The notes: generated by a model not told the origin, from the sequence alone. A stretch of DNA of 64,000 bases from Anaerolineales bacterium (GCA_020634855.1 JACKAU010000002.1:682001-746000), one strand, 5' to 3'. Positions 29,067 through 38,880 are shown, counted from the stretch's first letter. Program-made: numbers and translations.

Positions 29067-30650
29067 TTAAGCCCCAAATCCCCCCCCGCCCGGCGTTTCG
29101 ATCCGCAGCCTATCACCAGCATTAAGCGTTTGCGTTGTTTTGCCCGGCAGTGCTACTTCCTGGTCATCACGAATAAGTATATTCCGCCCAATTTGACCCG
29201 GTTCTCCGCCGGAAGCGCCGTAGGGAGCAAATCGTCGCCGTTCGGTCAGTAGCGTCAACTGCGCCTCATGCAGGAGTTCTATTTCCCGCCGGATGCCGTC
29301 GCCGCCTTTATGGCGACCGGTCCCGCCGGAGCCGCGCCGAATTTCATAGCGATGCACTCTGAACGGGTAGGCATACTCTAGCGCCTCGATGGGGGTGTTG
29401 AGAGTGTTGGTCATGTGGCACTGGATGGCATCGGCGCCGGGCGCGTCGGGTCCGGCGCCCATGCCTCCACCGATAGTTTCGTAGTAAGTATAGGGCCGCT
29501 CACGTTCCGGATTCCACCCGCCGATCAGCGTATTATTCATCGTACCCTGCGACGCCGCCGGAACGCGCTCCGGACTGGCTTGGGCCAAGGCACCCAACAG
29601 CACATCGGTGATGCGCTGCGAGGTTTCCACATTGCCACCGGCCACCGCCGCCGGCGGTTGAGCGTTGACCACTGTGCCCTCCGGCGCGATCAGCCGAATT
29701 GGGGCCAGACAGCCGCTGTTGGCCGGAATGTCCAACCCAATCAACGCTCGAAACACGTACAGTGTAGCCGACAGCGTCACCGCGTAAACCGAATTGACGC
29801 TGCCCTTCACCTGAGACGCGCTCCGGCTAAAATCGACTGTGGCTTCATCGCCGGCAATGGTGATGGTCACGCTAATCTCAACCGGTTCCGGGTCGATGCC
29901 GTCGCTGTCCAAATAATCCGTAAATTCATATGTACCATCCGGCAAGTCGGCCAGCAGCGCCCGCGTCATTCGCTCGGCGTACGCCAGCAGACCGGTCATG
30001 TAGTGAGCGACTTCGACCTGCCCATAGCGCTCGATGATCTCTACCAGCCGCTCAACGCCTTTGCGATTGGCCGCTAGCTGCGCCCGTAAATCACCGGCCC
30101 GTTCCTCGGCAGTCCGCACGTTCGCCAGAAGCAAATCCATCACGCCTTGATTGAGTTTCCCGGCCTCAACTAACTTCAGCGGTGGAATAATAATTCCTTC
30201 CTGAAAAATCTCCGTTGACAACGGCATCGACCCCGGCGTCATGCCCCCCACATCGGCATGGTGCGCCCGGCTGGCCACGAAGCCAAACAACTCTGAGGAT
30301 TCCGTCTCGGCCTCTCCCACAAATACCGGCGTAATCATCGTGATGTCCGGCAAATGGCTTCCCCCGGCAAACGGATCGTTCAAAATTACCGTATCGCCCG
30401 GCTTAAAAGTCAGCCGCTCGATGGCTGTTTTGACCGAGATCGGCATCGCGCCCAGATGCACCGGAATGTGAGCGGCCTGGGCGATCATCTGACCGGTCGA
30501 GTCGAACAGAGCACAGGAAAAATCGAGCCTTTCCTTTATATTAGGTGAATAAGCCGTACGCCGCAGTACGACCCCCATCTCTTCGGCGATGGAGGCAAAG
30601 CGATTTTTGAATAGTTCAAGTTGAATCGGATCATAGTCGTTCGCGCTCAT
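29067..30650 (-). CDS. HyuB-type hydantoinase/oxoprolinase subunit B
   Basis: The 527-residue protein belongs to the N-methylhydantoinase B / 5-oxoprolinase B / acetone carboxylase alpha family. It opens [20 protein letters not shown] and contains [40 protein letters not shown] and a histidine-rich [16 protein letters not shown]. It ends [14 protein letters not shown], as family members do. With HyuA it would hydrolyse or carboxylate a cyclic amide or ketone using ATP. The substrate cannot be told from sequence. Its ATG overlaps the HyuA stop by 4 bp (ATGA), so the two are translationally coupled. Confidence 0.92.
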   Translation of the reverse strand: MSANDYDPIQLELFKNRFASIAEEMGVVLRRTAYSPNIKERLDFSCALFDSTGQMIAQAAHIPVHLGAMPISVKTAIERLTFKPGDTVILNDPFAGGSHLPDITMITPVFVGEAETESSELFGFVASRAHHADVGGMTPGSMPLSTEIFQEGIIIPPLKLVEAGKLNQGVMDLLLANVRTAEERAGDLRAQLAANRKGVERLVEIIERYGQVEVAHYMTGLLAYAERMTRALLADLPDGTYEFTDYLDSDGIDPEPVEISVTITIAGDEATVDFSRSASQVKGSVNSVYAVTLSATLYVFRALIGLDIPANSGCLAPIRLIAPEGTVVNAQPPAAVAGGNVETSQRITDVLLGALAQASPERVPAASQGTMNNTLIGGWNPERERPYTYYETIGGGMGAGPDAPGADAIQCHMTNTLNTPIEALEYAYPFRVHRYEIRRGSGGTGRHKGGDGIRREIELLHEAQLTLLTERRRFAPYGASGGEPGQIGRNILIRDDQEVALPGKTTQTLNAGDRLRIETPGGGGFGA

Positions 30651-32773
30651 ATCGCCACCTCAATTATCAGGTTACGGTAAGTATCGACATTTAACCCCTC
30701 ATCAGGCCCGATAAAAACCGTCGTATCCGGCTGAGTAATAACGGCTGGGCCATTTAACTGCTGGCCAGGTTGAAGATCCTTCCCCAAATAAAACGGCACA
30801 TCACTCACACCCGCCGCCAGCACCACCGGCCGTTTCTCAAACGGAACCGGCGACTCCGACGGCGAAAGCTCGACTTTTGGTAGCACCGGCTGGGCTAACG
30901 TGCCTATCGCCCGCAGTCGCACATTGACAATCTCGACCGGCACACCCGGCTCGCTGTGACCGTAAGTTTGGGCATGGACGGCGTGAAAGGCCTCGCCAAA
31001 ATCCGGCGAGAACGGGATGGTCAATTCATAGGATTGGCCACGATAACGCATATCGAGCAGTGGTTCGATGGTAATATTGTCCACCGGCACACCTTCCGCC
31101 ACCACGTCATCACGCCCTTGCTCGACCAACGGCGCGATCAGTCGCTCTAGCTCAGAAAACGGCGTGTTGCCGGGACGCATAATGGTCTGGACATAGTCCT
31201 TGATCACTTCGGCCGCCAGCATTCCAAAAGCCGATAGGGTCGCCGCCGCCGGTGGAATGAGCAGCCGTGGAATGCGTAAGCTGCGGGCCAAATCGGCGGC
31301 GTGGAGACTCCCTGCGCCGCCAAATGAAACCAATGTGAACTCACGCGGATCGTACCCGCGTTGAATGGAAATGACCCGTAGGGCGCGTTCCATGTGGGCA
31401 TTGACGACTTCGATCATACCCAACGCCGCCGTTTGAGACAGACTCAAACCCGGTTTGGCCGAGAGGTTGGCTTGCCGGGCCAGATCCGCCAGAGCCTTCT
31501 CAGCGGCGGTCACATCCAAAGCCATCTGCCCGCCCAAAAATTGATCGGCCGCCAATCGACCCAAAATAAGATTAGCATCGGTTACGGTCGGCTGATGGCC
31601 GCCACGGCCGTAACACACCGGACCGGGATCGGCCCCGGCGCTCTCCGGGCCAACGCGCAGCGCGCCGCCGGCATCCACATACCCAATCGATCCCCCACCC
31701 GAACCGACGGTGTGAATATCGATGACCGGAATGCGAATCGGCAGCCCGCCAATTTCCGACTCGGTCGTTACTTGAATATCGCCCGCACAAAGGGAGACAT
31801 CCGTGGAGGTGCCGCCCATATCAAAGGTCAGCAAATTCTCGAATCCGGCCACCTGAGCCACGGTTCGCGCTCCGACGACGCCGCCCGCCGGCCCCGACAG
31901 AACACAGCGAACCGCCTCCCGCCGGGCTTGGTCGGCCCGAATGCTGCCGCCGTTCGACTGCATGACCCGAAAATCGGCCGCGCCGCTCTCCCGTTCGAGC
32001 CGCTCCAAATAGCGGTCCATCACAGGCGAGACATAGGCATTAACCACGGTTGTACTGGTGCGTTCGTACTCACGAAATTCCGGTAACACCTCGCTCGACA
32101 GCGAGACCGAAAAACCGGCCTGTCGCAGCCGTTCGCCGATGTGCTGCTCGTGCGCTTTATAAAGGAAGGAGAAGAGTAAACTCACCGCCACGGACTTAAC
32201 GCCGCTAGCGTGAAACTGGTCAATTAGCTGATCGAGCGAGTCGAGTTCAAGCGGTCGAATAGGTTGGCCGTGATGATCAACCCGCTCCGGAATCTCAAAG
32301 CGTAAATCAGCCGGGACCAGTGGTAACGGACGCCGGCCAAACAGATCGTAAATGTCGGGCCGATTCTGGCGGCCAATCTCCAAAATATCACGCATACCTT
32401 CGGTCGCAATTAGGGCCGTAACAGCGCCTTTGCGTTCCAGCAGCGCGTTCGTCGCCACAGTGGAGCCGTGTACAATGTAGAGATTGGGGATTGGAGACTG
32501 GGGACTGGAGGTTTGAGATTGGGGAGATGAGATTGGCGATTGGGGGCTAGAGGTCGAGGCTTGGAGATCGAGTTGTGAGCCGGTTTTTTGCGTGGACGGT
32601 TGAGTTTTTTCTTCGGGCTGCTGGCCAATTAACAATTGGTCCAGGCCGGCCAAAACCGCCTCTTCCGGGGCATGTGGAGTTGATAAAACTTTAAAGGTCG
32701 AAAATTCTCCGGTCGCCTCGTCAAATAGGACAAAATCGGTAAAGGTTCCGCCAATATCTATTCCCATGCGCAC
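30647..32773 (-). CDS. HyuA-type hydantoinase/oxoprolinase subunit A with repeat-derived insert
   Basis: The 708-residue ATP-binding partner of HyuB has the actin-like N-terminus MRMGIDIGGTFTDFVLFDE. Other family motifs are HGSTVATNALLERKGA, LSGPAGGVVGARTVAQ, FDMGGTSTDVSL and GSGGGSIGYVD. Residues about 53-96 are an unusual Ser/Pro/Gln/Thr-rich stretch (SSPQSPIS repeated) that splits the first domain just before the YIVHGSTVATN strand. It is encoded by degenerate 7-bp tandem repeats at 32481-32565. It presumably forms a loop. No other break is seen. Confidence 0.92.
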   Translation of the reverse strand: MRMGIDIGGTFTDFVLFDEATGEFSTFKVLSTPHAPEEAVLAGLDQLLIGQQPEEKTQPSTQKTGSQLDLQASTSSPQSPISSPQSQTSSPQSPIPNLYIVHGSTVATNALLERKGAVTALIATEGMRDILEIGRQNRPDIYDLFGRRPLPLVPADLRFEIPERVDHHGQPIRPLELDSLDQLIDQFHASGVKSVAVSLLFSFLYKAHEQHIGERLRQAGFSVSLSSEVLPEFREYERTSTTVVNAYVSPVMDRYLERLERESGAADFRVMQSNGGSIRADQARREAVRCVLSGPAGGVVGARTVAQVAGFENLLTFDMGGTSTDVSLCAGDIQVTTESEIGGLPIRIPVIDIHTVGSGGGSIGYVDAGGALRVGPESAGADPGPVCYGRGGHQPTVTDANLILGRLAADQFLGGQMALDVTAAEKALADLARQANLSAKPGLSLSQTAALGMIEVVNAHMERALRVISIQRGYDPREFTLVSFGGAGSLHAADLARSLRIPRLLIPPAAATLSAFGMLAAEVIKDYVQTIMRPGNTPFSELERLIAPLVEQGRDDVVAEGVPVDNITIEPLLDMRYRGQSYELTIPFSPDFGEAFHAVHAQTYGHSEPGVPVEIVNVRLRAIGTLAQPVLPKVELSPSESPVPFEKRPVVLAAGVSDVPFYLGKDLQPGQQLNGPAVITQPDTTVFIGPDEGLNVDTYRNLIIEVAI
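32481..32565. repeat. Degenerate heptamer tandem repeat inside hyuA
   Basis: About ten consecutive heptamers of the form GAYTGGR (gattggg, gattgga, gactggg, gactgga ...) run in phase through the hyuA coding sequence. The pattern resembles the short tandemly repeated repetitive sequences described in filamentous cyanobacteria. Confidence 0.8.
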
Positions 32774-32817
32774 GAGAGCTAATTCCTTCCGCTTTAGATT
32801 TGTAGTTTACTGATGAT

Positions 32818-32856
32818 AAAAAAAAGCATCCTATCTTAAGGCAATGATAGGACGCT
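32818..32856 (-). terminator. Intrinsic terminator after the CBM48 gene
   Basis: A hairpin at 32825-32856 (AGCaTCCTATC / GATAGGAcGCT) is followed on the minus strand by eight T residues. It ends the single-gene transcript of the glycogen-binding-type protein and separates it from hyuA. Confidence 0.8.
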
Positions 32857-32890
32857 TTCGCCTCTGACCAATCCAAGTAATATTTATCAA

Positions 32891-33193
32891 TTAGCCTTCA
32901 ATGGCAACCAAAACCGAGTTTTCGCCGGCCATGCCGTCCGGCACGTATTTGTCGGCTTGGTCGTCGTTATACCATTCGCTGCCGTTGACCAGATATTTGA
33001 ACTGGTATTCCTTACCGGAATCAAGCTTAAGCGTCGTTTTCCAAACACCTTTGGTTTTACGCAAAGGATTGGCGCCTTCATCCCAATCATTGAATTCACC
33101 AACAATACAAGCTTCTGTGGCCTCAATTGTTTCCGGTAAGAAAAATGTGGCCTGGCAAATCGGCTTGCTTTTCAAAAACTTTTTTTCAACCAT
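32891..33193 (-). CDS. Stand-alone CBM48/isoamylase N-terminal-type glycogen-binding protein
   Basis: The 100-residue protein consists of a single early-set beta domain. The signature VGEFNDWDEGANPLRKT, GVWKTTLKLDSGKEYQFKYLVNGSEW and YVPDGMAGENSVL is that of the carbohydrate-binding module found in AMPK-beta and glycogen-branching enzymes. No catalytic domain is attached. It may bind glycogen or starch-like glucan, or a partner protein; that is inference. It is monocistronic, with its own terminator, and no glycogen genes are nearby. Confidence 0.82.
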   Translation of the reverse strand: MVEKKFLKSKPICQATFFLPETIEATEACIVGEFNDWDEGANPLRKTKGVWKTTLKLDSGKEYQFKYLVNGSEWYNDDQADKYVPDGMAGENSVLVAIEG

Positions 33194-33676
33194 GATGCTC
33201 TCCTTCCAAAATGACTAATTTATGAAAAATTTTTCGATGACCTGTGGAAAATTAAACCACCTAACAAGTCAGAGACTAAAAAATTCATCGGTTTTTTCGA
33301 TGAAATCTACCCCTAACATCTACTTGATGCTATATTTTGGCAAAAATTTTTCTCATTCAAGCGAAAATCTAAAATTTTTGGCCTTGGAAACAGTGATTTT
33401 TAAATTTATCAATCAATTTCCGTTGAAGATGGTAACTAAAGCTGAATTTTTTGTCAAGTTGCAAAAAAAAAAATCAAATTCTGATACACCTAACAATTTA
33501 ATAAATTCATGCTCTTGAGAAATCACCTAATAATGGGGGCAATTACAGCGGTTTTTTCAATCGGTAGACGGTTTAGTTTGGAAACTTAAGATTTTTAACG
33601 TAAAATTTTAGTCTGCGTATGACGTTTAAAAGTAAATAGCCTTATTTAACCCCTTGCTCGGTAAAGGAGGCCTTTC
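33194..33676. other. AT-rich intergenic region with repeated short words
   Basis: This 483-bp gap between divergent genes has no credible gene. It holds an 11-bp direct repeat TTTTTCGATGA (33230-33240 and 33293-33303) and a hairpin TTCATCG/CGATGAA at 33284-33304. Four copies of a CACCTAACAA-like word occur at 33257, 33310, 33487 and 33524. The words could be regulator sites for the genes on either side. Confidence 0.5.
33578..33606 (+). promoter_or_regulatory. Candidate promoter for the 629-residue membrane protein
   Basis: TTGGAA (33578-33583) and TAAAAT (33601-33606) are separated by 17 bp, about 70 bp upstream of the ATG. The assignment rests on a moderate consensus match only. Confidence 0.4.
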
Positions 33677-35566
33677 ATGCAAACTGCAATGAGTGCCAAA
33701 GGATATTCCACCGTAATATTAGTGTTGGATATGAACCGATTTATTGTGCCGGAACACCGTGAACGCTTTGAAAGCGTACGCGGTTCGGCGGCATTTGCGG
33801 ATGTACTGCGCCATACTTGGTTTAAATCGGTCCAGGACCAGAAGGCTTTTTACCCTGTTGATGGTCCATTCTCTGAAAACGGCGCTGAAGCCCGTATGTC
33901 CACCGAGGAAGTCGGTTTTGTGACGGGCGTATTTCGCCAGTCGATGCTGGAGCATTACACCAGCCCGTGCTATGGGGTACGCAAAGGGCAAATCGAATTC
34001 CCTGAACTACCGGTCGATAACCTTCAGTTTAAAAAACTCTTTATGGATGTCTGGCAGCGCTGGAATTTCTTTATAAGGCCCACCATGACCGGAATGTTTG
34101 TCGTCACCTTAAAACGGGTTTACAAAAAACCAACCCCGCTCCTACGGATTGCCTCAGATATAATTGGCTTGCAGGTTTCCTTTGATGTCCCCGGCGCGCT
34201 CCAGTGGCAGGACAAAATTGAAGAGATTTACGCCGATGACGAAGAGACCCTCCGTGAGAAGCAGGAGTCGGTCCAAAAATTTCTTGAATGGTTGGGAACA
34301 TCGGGCCAAGATGATAGGTTAACTTTAGGTTATGCTCCGGTCCAATGGCAAATTGCGATGGAAATTTGTCGCCAATTCGTCAAAATGCTCAATCTGCGCA
34401 TCGAGCTTAATGATCACCCGACCATTAATATGTACGATCCCAAAGCCAGTCTCTCGACCCCACTGCACGATTCATACGTTGTGTACCACCTCGATGAATT
34501 ATTGGCCCCGCCCGCAATGCTTCAGGATGATCAAACCGATGATGACGCGGACGACGATGATCGCGAAGCCGCCCCAACCAACCGGCATCCTGAGTCAACA
34601 CAGGTGTTAGTAACGCCCCACTATATTCAATCGTCGTCGCAAATCCGGCGAAGTTTGATCCAACTCATTGAAGGGGCCGTTCTACGGCCATCTCGTGGAA
34701 AAACCACCTCTAGCGGCCGCCAGTTTCCAAAACATCGGTTAAATTATGTCGATCAGGTTTTCAGGAATGACACGGCGACCTGGATCGACGAACTCTGCCT
34801 CCTCACCCCCCGAGCCGCCCTCATCGTGCCATCGCGCCATTTTAGCCAGCACGAACTCTTTATTTCGACCCTGCCGACCAGTACCAGCAAAGTGATGTAT
34901 CAATGGTATTGGGAAGCGTTGGAGCGAATGTTAGAGTTTATCATCGAAGTGCGCGTCCTGGCTCAACTGGTCGAGCGAGCTAGCGCTAAAGCCCTTAACG
35001 ATTTTGTTAAAACATCCAGAGAAACCCGCGCGAGCGTGGTCAATGAAGCCATGCATGTCGATTATGAAGGATTGACCCAATTATCCGATCGGGCGGCTAA
35101 CCTGAGCCGGCTAGTTAGCGTTTGCCAAACGCTGAGTAACCCTCAAGTTTGGAGCCGAGCTGAATACGCCGCCAATAAAGCCCGCCACCTTTTACGCCAA
35201 TTAAGCGTGCCAACGCTCCTCACCCATGCTGAGCGCAACGTCAACAACATGACCAACCTGCTCAACCACGTCGATGATCTGTACATCGCCCTCATTTCCA
35301 AACGGAGTAGCCAATTGACCTTCTGGCTGTCGGCGGGTCTGGCGGGCGTTTCACTGATTGTCATCCTTTACTCATTGCCCTCATTTTGGGCCGATATCGA
35401 TCAACTCGAAAGTCACATTATTACCACCACCATCAGAAATGCGGTGCTGCCTTACATTATGCAGTTGGGAAACGGCCTGGCTCCGCTGGTCATTTTGATC
35501 TCATTCGGCATCATCTTGATGTCACTTTGGCGAGCTATCGCCGCCTGGCGAAAAAGTATGATGTAG
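33677..35566 (+). CDS. Uncharacterised protein with large cytosolic region and two C-terminal membrane helices
   Basis: I do not recognise a family for this 629-residue protein. AAAGGAGG lies six bases before the ATG, so the start is firm. The first 545 residues are soluble in character. They include a very acidic low-complexity stretch (about 288-306, with runs of Asp) and helical segments rich in charged residues between about 420 and 540. Two hydrophobic helices follow (about 547-567 and 602-622), joined by a short loop, and the protein ends in a basic tail. The plan, a large domain then two C-terminal helices, recalls CorA-type channels, but the GMN motif is absent, so this is only an analogy. 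It is upstream of the envelope glycosyltransferase-like genes on the same strand but ends at a terminator. Confidence 0.85.
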   Translation: MQTAMSAKGYSTVILVLDMNRFIVPEHRERFESVRGSAAFADVLRHTWFKSVQDQKAFYPVDGPFSENGAEARMSTEEVGFVTGVFRQSMLEHYTSPCYGVRKGQIEFPELPVDNLQFKKLFMDVWQRWNFFIRPTMTGMFVVTLKRVYKKPTPLLRIASDIIGLQVSFDVPGALQWQDKIEEIYADDEETLREKQESVQKFLEWLGTSGQDDRLTLGYAPVQWQIAMEICRQFVKMLNLRIELNDHPTINMYDPKASLSTPLHDSYVVYHLDELLAPPAMLQDDQTDDDADDDDREAAPTNRHPESTQVLVTPHYIQSSSQIRRSLIQLIEGAVLRPSRGKTTSSGRQFPKHRLNYVDQVFRNDTATWIDELCLLTPRAALIVPSRHFSQHELFISTLPTSTSKVMYQWYWEALERMLEFIIEVRVLAQLVERASAKALNDFVKTSRETRASVVNEAMHVDYEGLTQLSDRAANLSRLVSVCQTLSNPQVWSRAEYAANKARHLLRQLSVPTLLTHAERNVNNMTNLLNHVDDLYIALISKRSSQLTFWLSAGLAGVSLIVILYSLPSFWADIDQLESHIITTTIRNAVLPYIMQLGNGLAPLVILISFGIILMSLWRAIAAWRKSMM

Positions 35567-35651
35567 CCGCCAAGTCGCCGACATCCTGTTTTTGCCAACT
35601 CTTTTTAATTTGATTATCATTATTCTCCAACTTTAAGCGATCCAAACCCGC

Positions 35652-35680
35652 AGCCCGCCCTATCCCGGCGGGCTACTTGT
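35652..35680 (+). terminator. Probable intrinsic terminator
   Basis: An 8-bp GC-rich stem (AGCCCGCC / GGCGGGCT, 7-nt loop) at 35652-35674 follows the uncharacterised gene by about 85 bp. It is followed by a moderately T-rich tail (ACTTGTTCGTT). Confidence 0.6.
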
Positions 35681-35721
35681 TCGTTAGTGACGGTGTTAGG
35701 GTTTGCCATAGAGGCAACAAT

Positions 35722-38700
35722 TTGAACGAAAATCAAACTAATTCCAAATGGACGCTCGCCATCGAGTGGCTGGTGGTCATCGCCATTGTGGCGCTGGCGA
35801 CCTTCCTGCGCTACTGGCGCATCGGTGAGGTTCCTCCCGGCTTCAACTCCGACGAGGCGGTCGGCGCGGTGGGTGCGTTGACCACCCTGCGCGAGGGCTT
35901 CAAATATTCTTATGAAGGGCAAGGCGGCGGTGGGGCGCTTGGCTTTTACTTTGCCGCCGTGGCTTTTTATCTATTTGGCCCATCCATCGAAACAATCCGT
36001 GGACTGGCGGCCTGGGCCGGCGTAGTCAGTATTTTTGTCAACTACTGGGCCGTCCGCGAGGTCTTTCGCAATACCGGCCTCAATCGCGCTCGCTGGCTGG
36101 CCGGGCTGTCAACGCTCGGACTGGCTGTCTCGCTTTGGCATGTCGCCGCCAGTCGTATCGCCTTCGCCGGCATCGGCGTCCCCTTCCTCATGCTGCCTTC
36201 CGTCTACTTTTTGTGGCGCGGCCTCAACGCCAACATCCACTCTCTCTCATCCAATCACCAACCCTCAACCATGGCCTCCTCCTCACCGGCTGTTTCAAAT
36301 AATTCTTCATTCTCCATTCTTCATTCTTCACTCTCCTACCTCCCTTTCATCGCCAGCGGTATCTTTCTAGGTGGATTGATGTACATCTATCTATCAGGCG
36401 TCTTCTTTCCACCGTTTTATGCGATCTTCTTCGTCAGCCAGTGGCTCATCGTCAAACTGGCTCAAAAACTCAAGTGGCCGGCTAATCCGCCCGAAGCTTA
36501 CATGACCACGCAATTCTGGCGTCTCTTCGCGACAGGGTTGACCGCCATTCTGCTACTGCTACCGGTCGTCTTTGTGCTGCTCTTCCGGCCCGAACTCGAA
36601 CCGGGCACGACTCGCGCCAGCCAGGCGATCTTCACCAACCCCCAGATCAACCAAGGTGATCCCTGGGGCCTACTCTGGCGCAGCATCGTCGGCAATTTTG
36701 GCGGATACGGCATCTCGCTCAACTGGTTCATCGGCCAACTGCCGGCGCGGTTGACGTTGCCGCCCACCGTCGGATTGATGGTCTTTTTGGGCTTTTTAAT
36801 TTCGATCTGGCAAAGTATCCGACGCGGGCAGGCCGCCTATCTATTCACGCTGCTCTGGTTCTGCGTGCTGCTCTTGCCCAGCATTCTGTCACCCGATATC
36901 ATCCCCCACAATCTGCGCACTATCGGTGCAACCACGCCAACCTACGTCTTCGCGGCCATTTTTATCGTGACCTTGTTTGAAACGCTGTGGGCCGCCGGTC
37001 GGCGCTGGCTCCGGCCGAACCTCAAACCAGACCACTTTACCTGGCTGGCTCGAGCCGCCGGCTTGGTGATTGCCGTGGGGCTAACCTGGCTGTTGTGGCA
37101 GGCCAACAGCCGAGCGCTCTACAACTATTTTGTACTCTATCCTCAAACCAACGATGCCAAGGCCGCCTACCACGTCTACGCTGTCGAGATGGCCGAAACA
37201 ATCAATCGTGAACCGAGCCGCGATGTTGCCTTCATTCTGCCGCGTAACACTGCCGCCGGCGATGTCTTTCGCAACTTCGCCACCGACTTCCTGACCGATC
37301 TGGCCGAACCGCCCGCCGCCCACTACTGGGTCATCGACGACGAGGGCACCTTGGCCGATGATCTGACTGCCGCCGCCGCCGAACACACTACGCTGCGCGT
37401 AGTTCGGTGGAAAACCTCCAAGCACACCGGGGCCGATCCGAAAGAGGTCATCCCTTACTATCTTGAAAAATACGGCCATTACGAAGGCGCCGAGACATTT
37501 GAATATTTCGATATCGACACCTACCGGCTCGACGCCGCCGCCCCCGATTTTCATGCGGCCGAGTCGCTCACGCCAACGGACATCACCTTTGGCGATCAAC
37601 TGGCGCTAACCGGCTACGCTCTGGGCGACGCGGGTAATCCGGCCCAGATCGATCAACCTGAAGTCGCCAGTAATGATCTGCTCTGGCTGCGCCTGGGTTG
37701 GCAAAAAACCGGTGACCACGCCGAAGATTTAAAGGTATCGGCCCTGATCTACAACGAAACCGGTCAGCTTGTGACCCAGGTCGATAAACAGCTAATCAGC
37801 AACATTTTACAGGTCAGCAGCAGCGATTGGGCAATTGGCGCGAACGAGGCCACCTACTTTCTCATCGTCATGCCGCCCGCTACGCCGCCCGGCCAATACA
37901 GCGTGCGGCTGGCCGTCTATGGCGCAGAGTCGCTCAATCGCCTGCCTGTTAGTATTGACGGCCAACCAGATACCGCCGCTGATCGGCTAGTGGATCTGGC
38001 GCCGTTCCAGGTGACGCCGGCCCAAAAACCGGTCACAGCCGATGACCTTGAATTGGCGCTACCCATTCAACAAGAACTGCTGCCCGGCCTGACGCTGGTT
38101 GGCTTTGAAACGCTACCTGGCGACACCGTCCGCGCCGGTCAGGAAGTGGGCGCGTCCGTCATTTGGCAATTGTCCGGCGATAAGCTCACCGACGACATAA
38201 CCATGCATTTCATCGCCAAACCGGAGGAAGGAAAAACAGAATTCGACATCTCTGAACCGGTTGGGCTGGCCGGTCCCGGCTATCCGACCTCGCAGTGGCA
38301 AACCGGCGAAATTTTGCGCGGTTGGCTCAAGGCGCGTATCCCGCCCAGCTTCGAGCCGGGCATTCACAAACTCAGCCTCAGCCTCAGCGGGCCGGCTGGG
38401 GAAATCATCCGTCTGCCGATCGGCGACTTCCAGGTTGAAGGCTGGCCCCGCAATTTCGATCCACCGCAGCCGCAGGTCGAAATCAAAGCCAACTACGGCG
38501 ATCAGGCCGAACTGATCGGCCTCGACGCGGCGACCAACACCCTTTCACCCGGCGACACGCTCAGCGCTCGACTCTACTGGCAGGCCGAGTCGGAATTTGC
38601 CGAGGATTACAAAGTCTTTGTCCAACTCATCGGTCCGGATGGCCTGTTGCACGGCCAAGTCGATCAAATTCCCGGCGGCGGCCAATTCCCCACCACCGGC

Positions 38701-38880
38701 TGGCTGCCCGGCGAATACATCACCGACGACTACGCGGTTGCCCTAGCCAGCGACGCGCCCCCCGGCGACTATCAAATCGCCATCGGCCTCTACAATTCCA
38801 ACACCGGCCAACGCCTACCGGTAGAGAGTCCCACTTGTCAATCAGATGCATGCTTACTGCCGGGGTTAACGGTCCAATAG
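35722..38880 (+). CDS. GT39/ArnT-like GT-C membrane protein with C-terminal beta modules
   Basis: From a TTG at 35722 (AGAGG about 7 nt upstream) the protein has 1,052 residues. A first membrane helix is followed by RYWRIGEVPPGFNSDEAVGA. The Asp-Glu pair (44-45) in the first outer loop is the usual catalytic position of GT-C enzymes that use polyprenyl-phosphate sugars. About ten membrane helices follow to about residue 480. The C-terminal 450 residues are outside the membrane and contain at least two or three copies of a beta module with the pattern GDQ..L.GY, LYWQ, PTTGWLPGE and PPGDYQIAIGLYN. Residues about 190-206 are Ser-rich and come from a heptamer repeat (36301-36340). Substrates are unknown. 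An in-frame TTG at 35677 is less likely because it overlaps the terminator. Confidence 0.85.
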   Translation: MNENQTNSKWTLAIEWLVVIAIVALATFLRYWRIGEVPPGFNSDEAVGAVGALTTLREGFKYSYEGQGGGGALGFYFAAVAFYLFGPSIETIRGLAAWAGVVSIFVNYWAVREVFRNTGLNRARWLAGLSTLGLAVSLWHVAASRIAFAGIGVPFLMLPSVYFLWRGLNANIHSLSSNHQPSTMASSSPAVSNNSSFSILHSSLSYLPFIASGIFLGGLMYIYLSGVFFPPFYAIFFVSQWLIVKLAQKLKWPANPPEAYMTTQFWRLFATGLTAILLLLPVVFVLLFRPELEPGTTRASQAIFTNPQINQGDPWGLLWRSIVGNFGGYGISLNWFIGQLPARLTLPPTVGLMVFLGFLISIWQSIRRGQAAYLFTLLWFCVLLLPSILSPDIIPHNLRTIGATTPTYVFAAIFIVTLFETLWAAGRRWLRPNLKPDHFTWLARAAGLVIAVGLTWLLWQANSRALYNYFVLYPQTNDAKAAYHVYAVEMAETINREPSRDVAFILPRNTAAGDVFRNFATDFLTDLAEPPAAHYWVIDDEGTLADDLTAAAAEHTTLRVVRWKTSKHTGADPKEVIPYYLEKYGHYEGAETFEYFDIDTYRLDAAAPDFHAAESLTPTDITFGDQLALTGYALGDAGNPAQIDQPEVASNDLLWLRLGWQKTGDHAEDLKVSALIYNETGQLVTQVDKQLISNILQVSSSDWAIGANEATYFLIVMPPATPPGQYSVRLAVYGAESLNRLPVSIDGQPDTAADRLVDLAPFQVTPAQKPVTADDLELALPIQQELLPGLTLVGFETLPGDTVRAGQEVGASVIWQLSGDKLTDDITMHFIAKPEEGKTEFDISEPVGLAGPGYPTSQWQTGEILRGWLKARIPPSFEPGIHKLSLSLSGPAGEIIRLPIGDFQVEGWPRNFDPPQPQVEIKANYGDQAELIGLDAATNTLSPGDTLSARLYWQAESEFAEDYKVFVQLIGPDGLLHGQVDQIPGGGQFPTTGWLPGEYITDDYAVALASDAPPGDYQIAIGLYNSNTGQRLPVESPTCQSDACLLPGLTVQ
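36301..36340. repeat. Heptamer tandem repeat in the GT39-like gene
   Basis: Four to five heptamers of the form CTTCATT (cttcatt, ctccatt, cttcatt, cttcact) run through the coding sequence and encode a Ser/Phe/His-rich loop between membrane helices. Confidence 0.7.

Noticed and set aside
33222..33518. 98-codon plus-strand frame in the AT-rich gap
   Set aside because: Low-complexity Lys/Phe/Asn-rich translation typical of AT-rich non-coding DNA, and no ribosome-binding site.
33677..35566. Calling the 629-residue protein a CorA magnesium channel
   Set aside because: The overall plan is similar, but the GMN motif at the end of the first helix is missing and no sequence similarity is visible.
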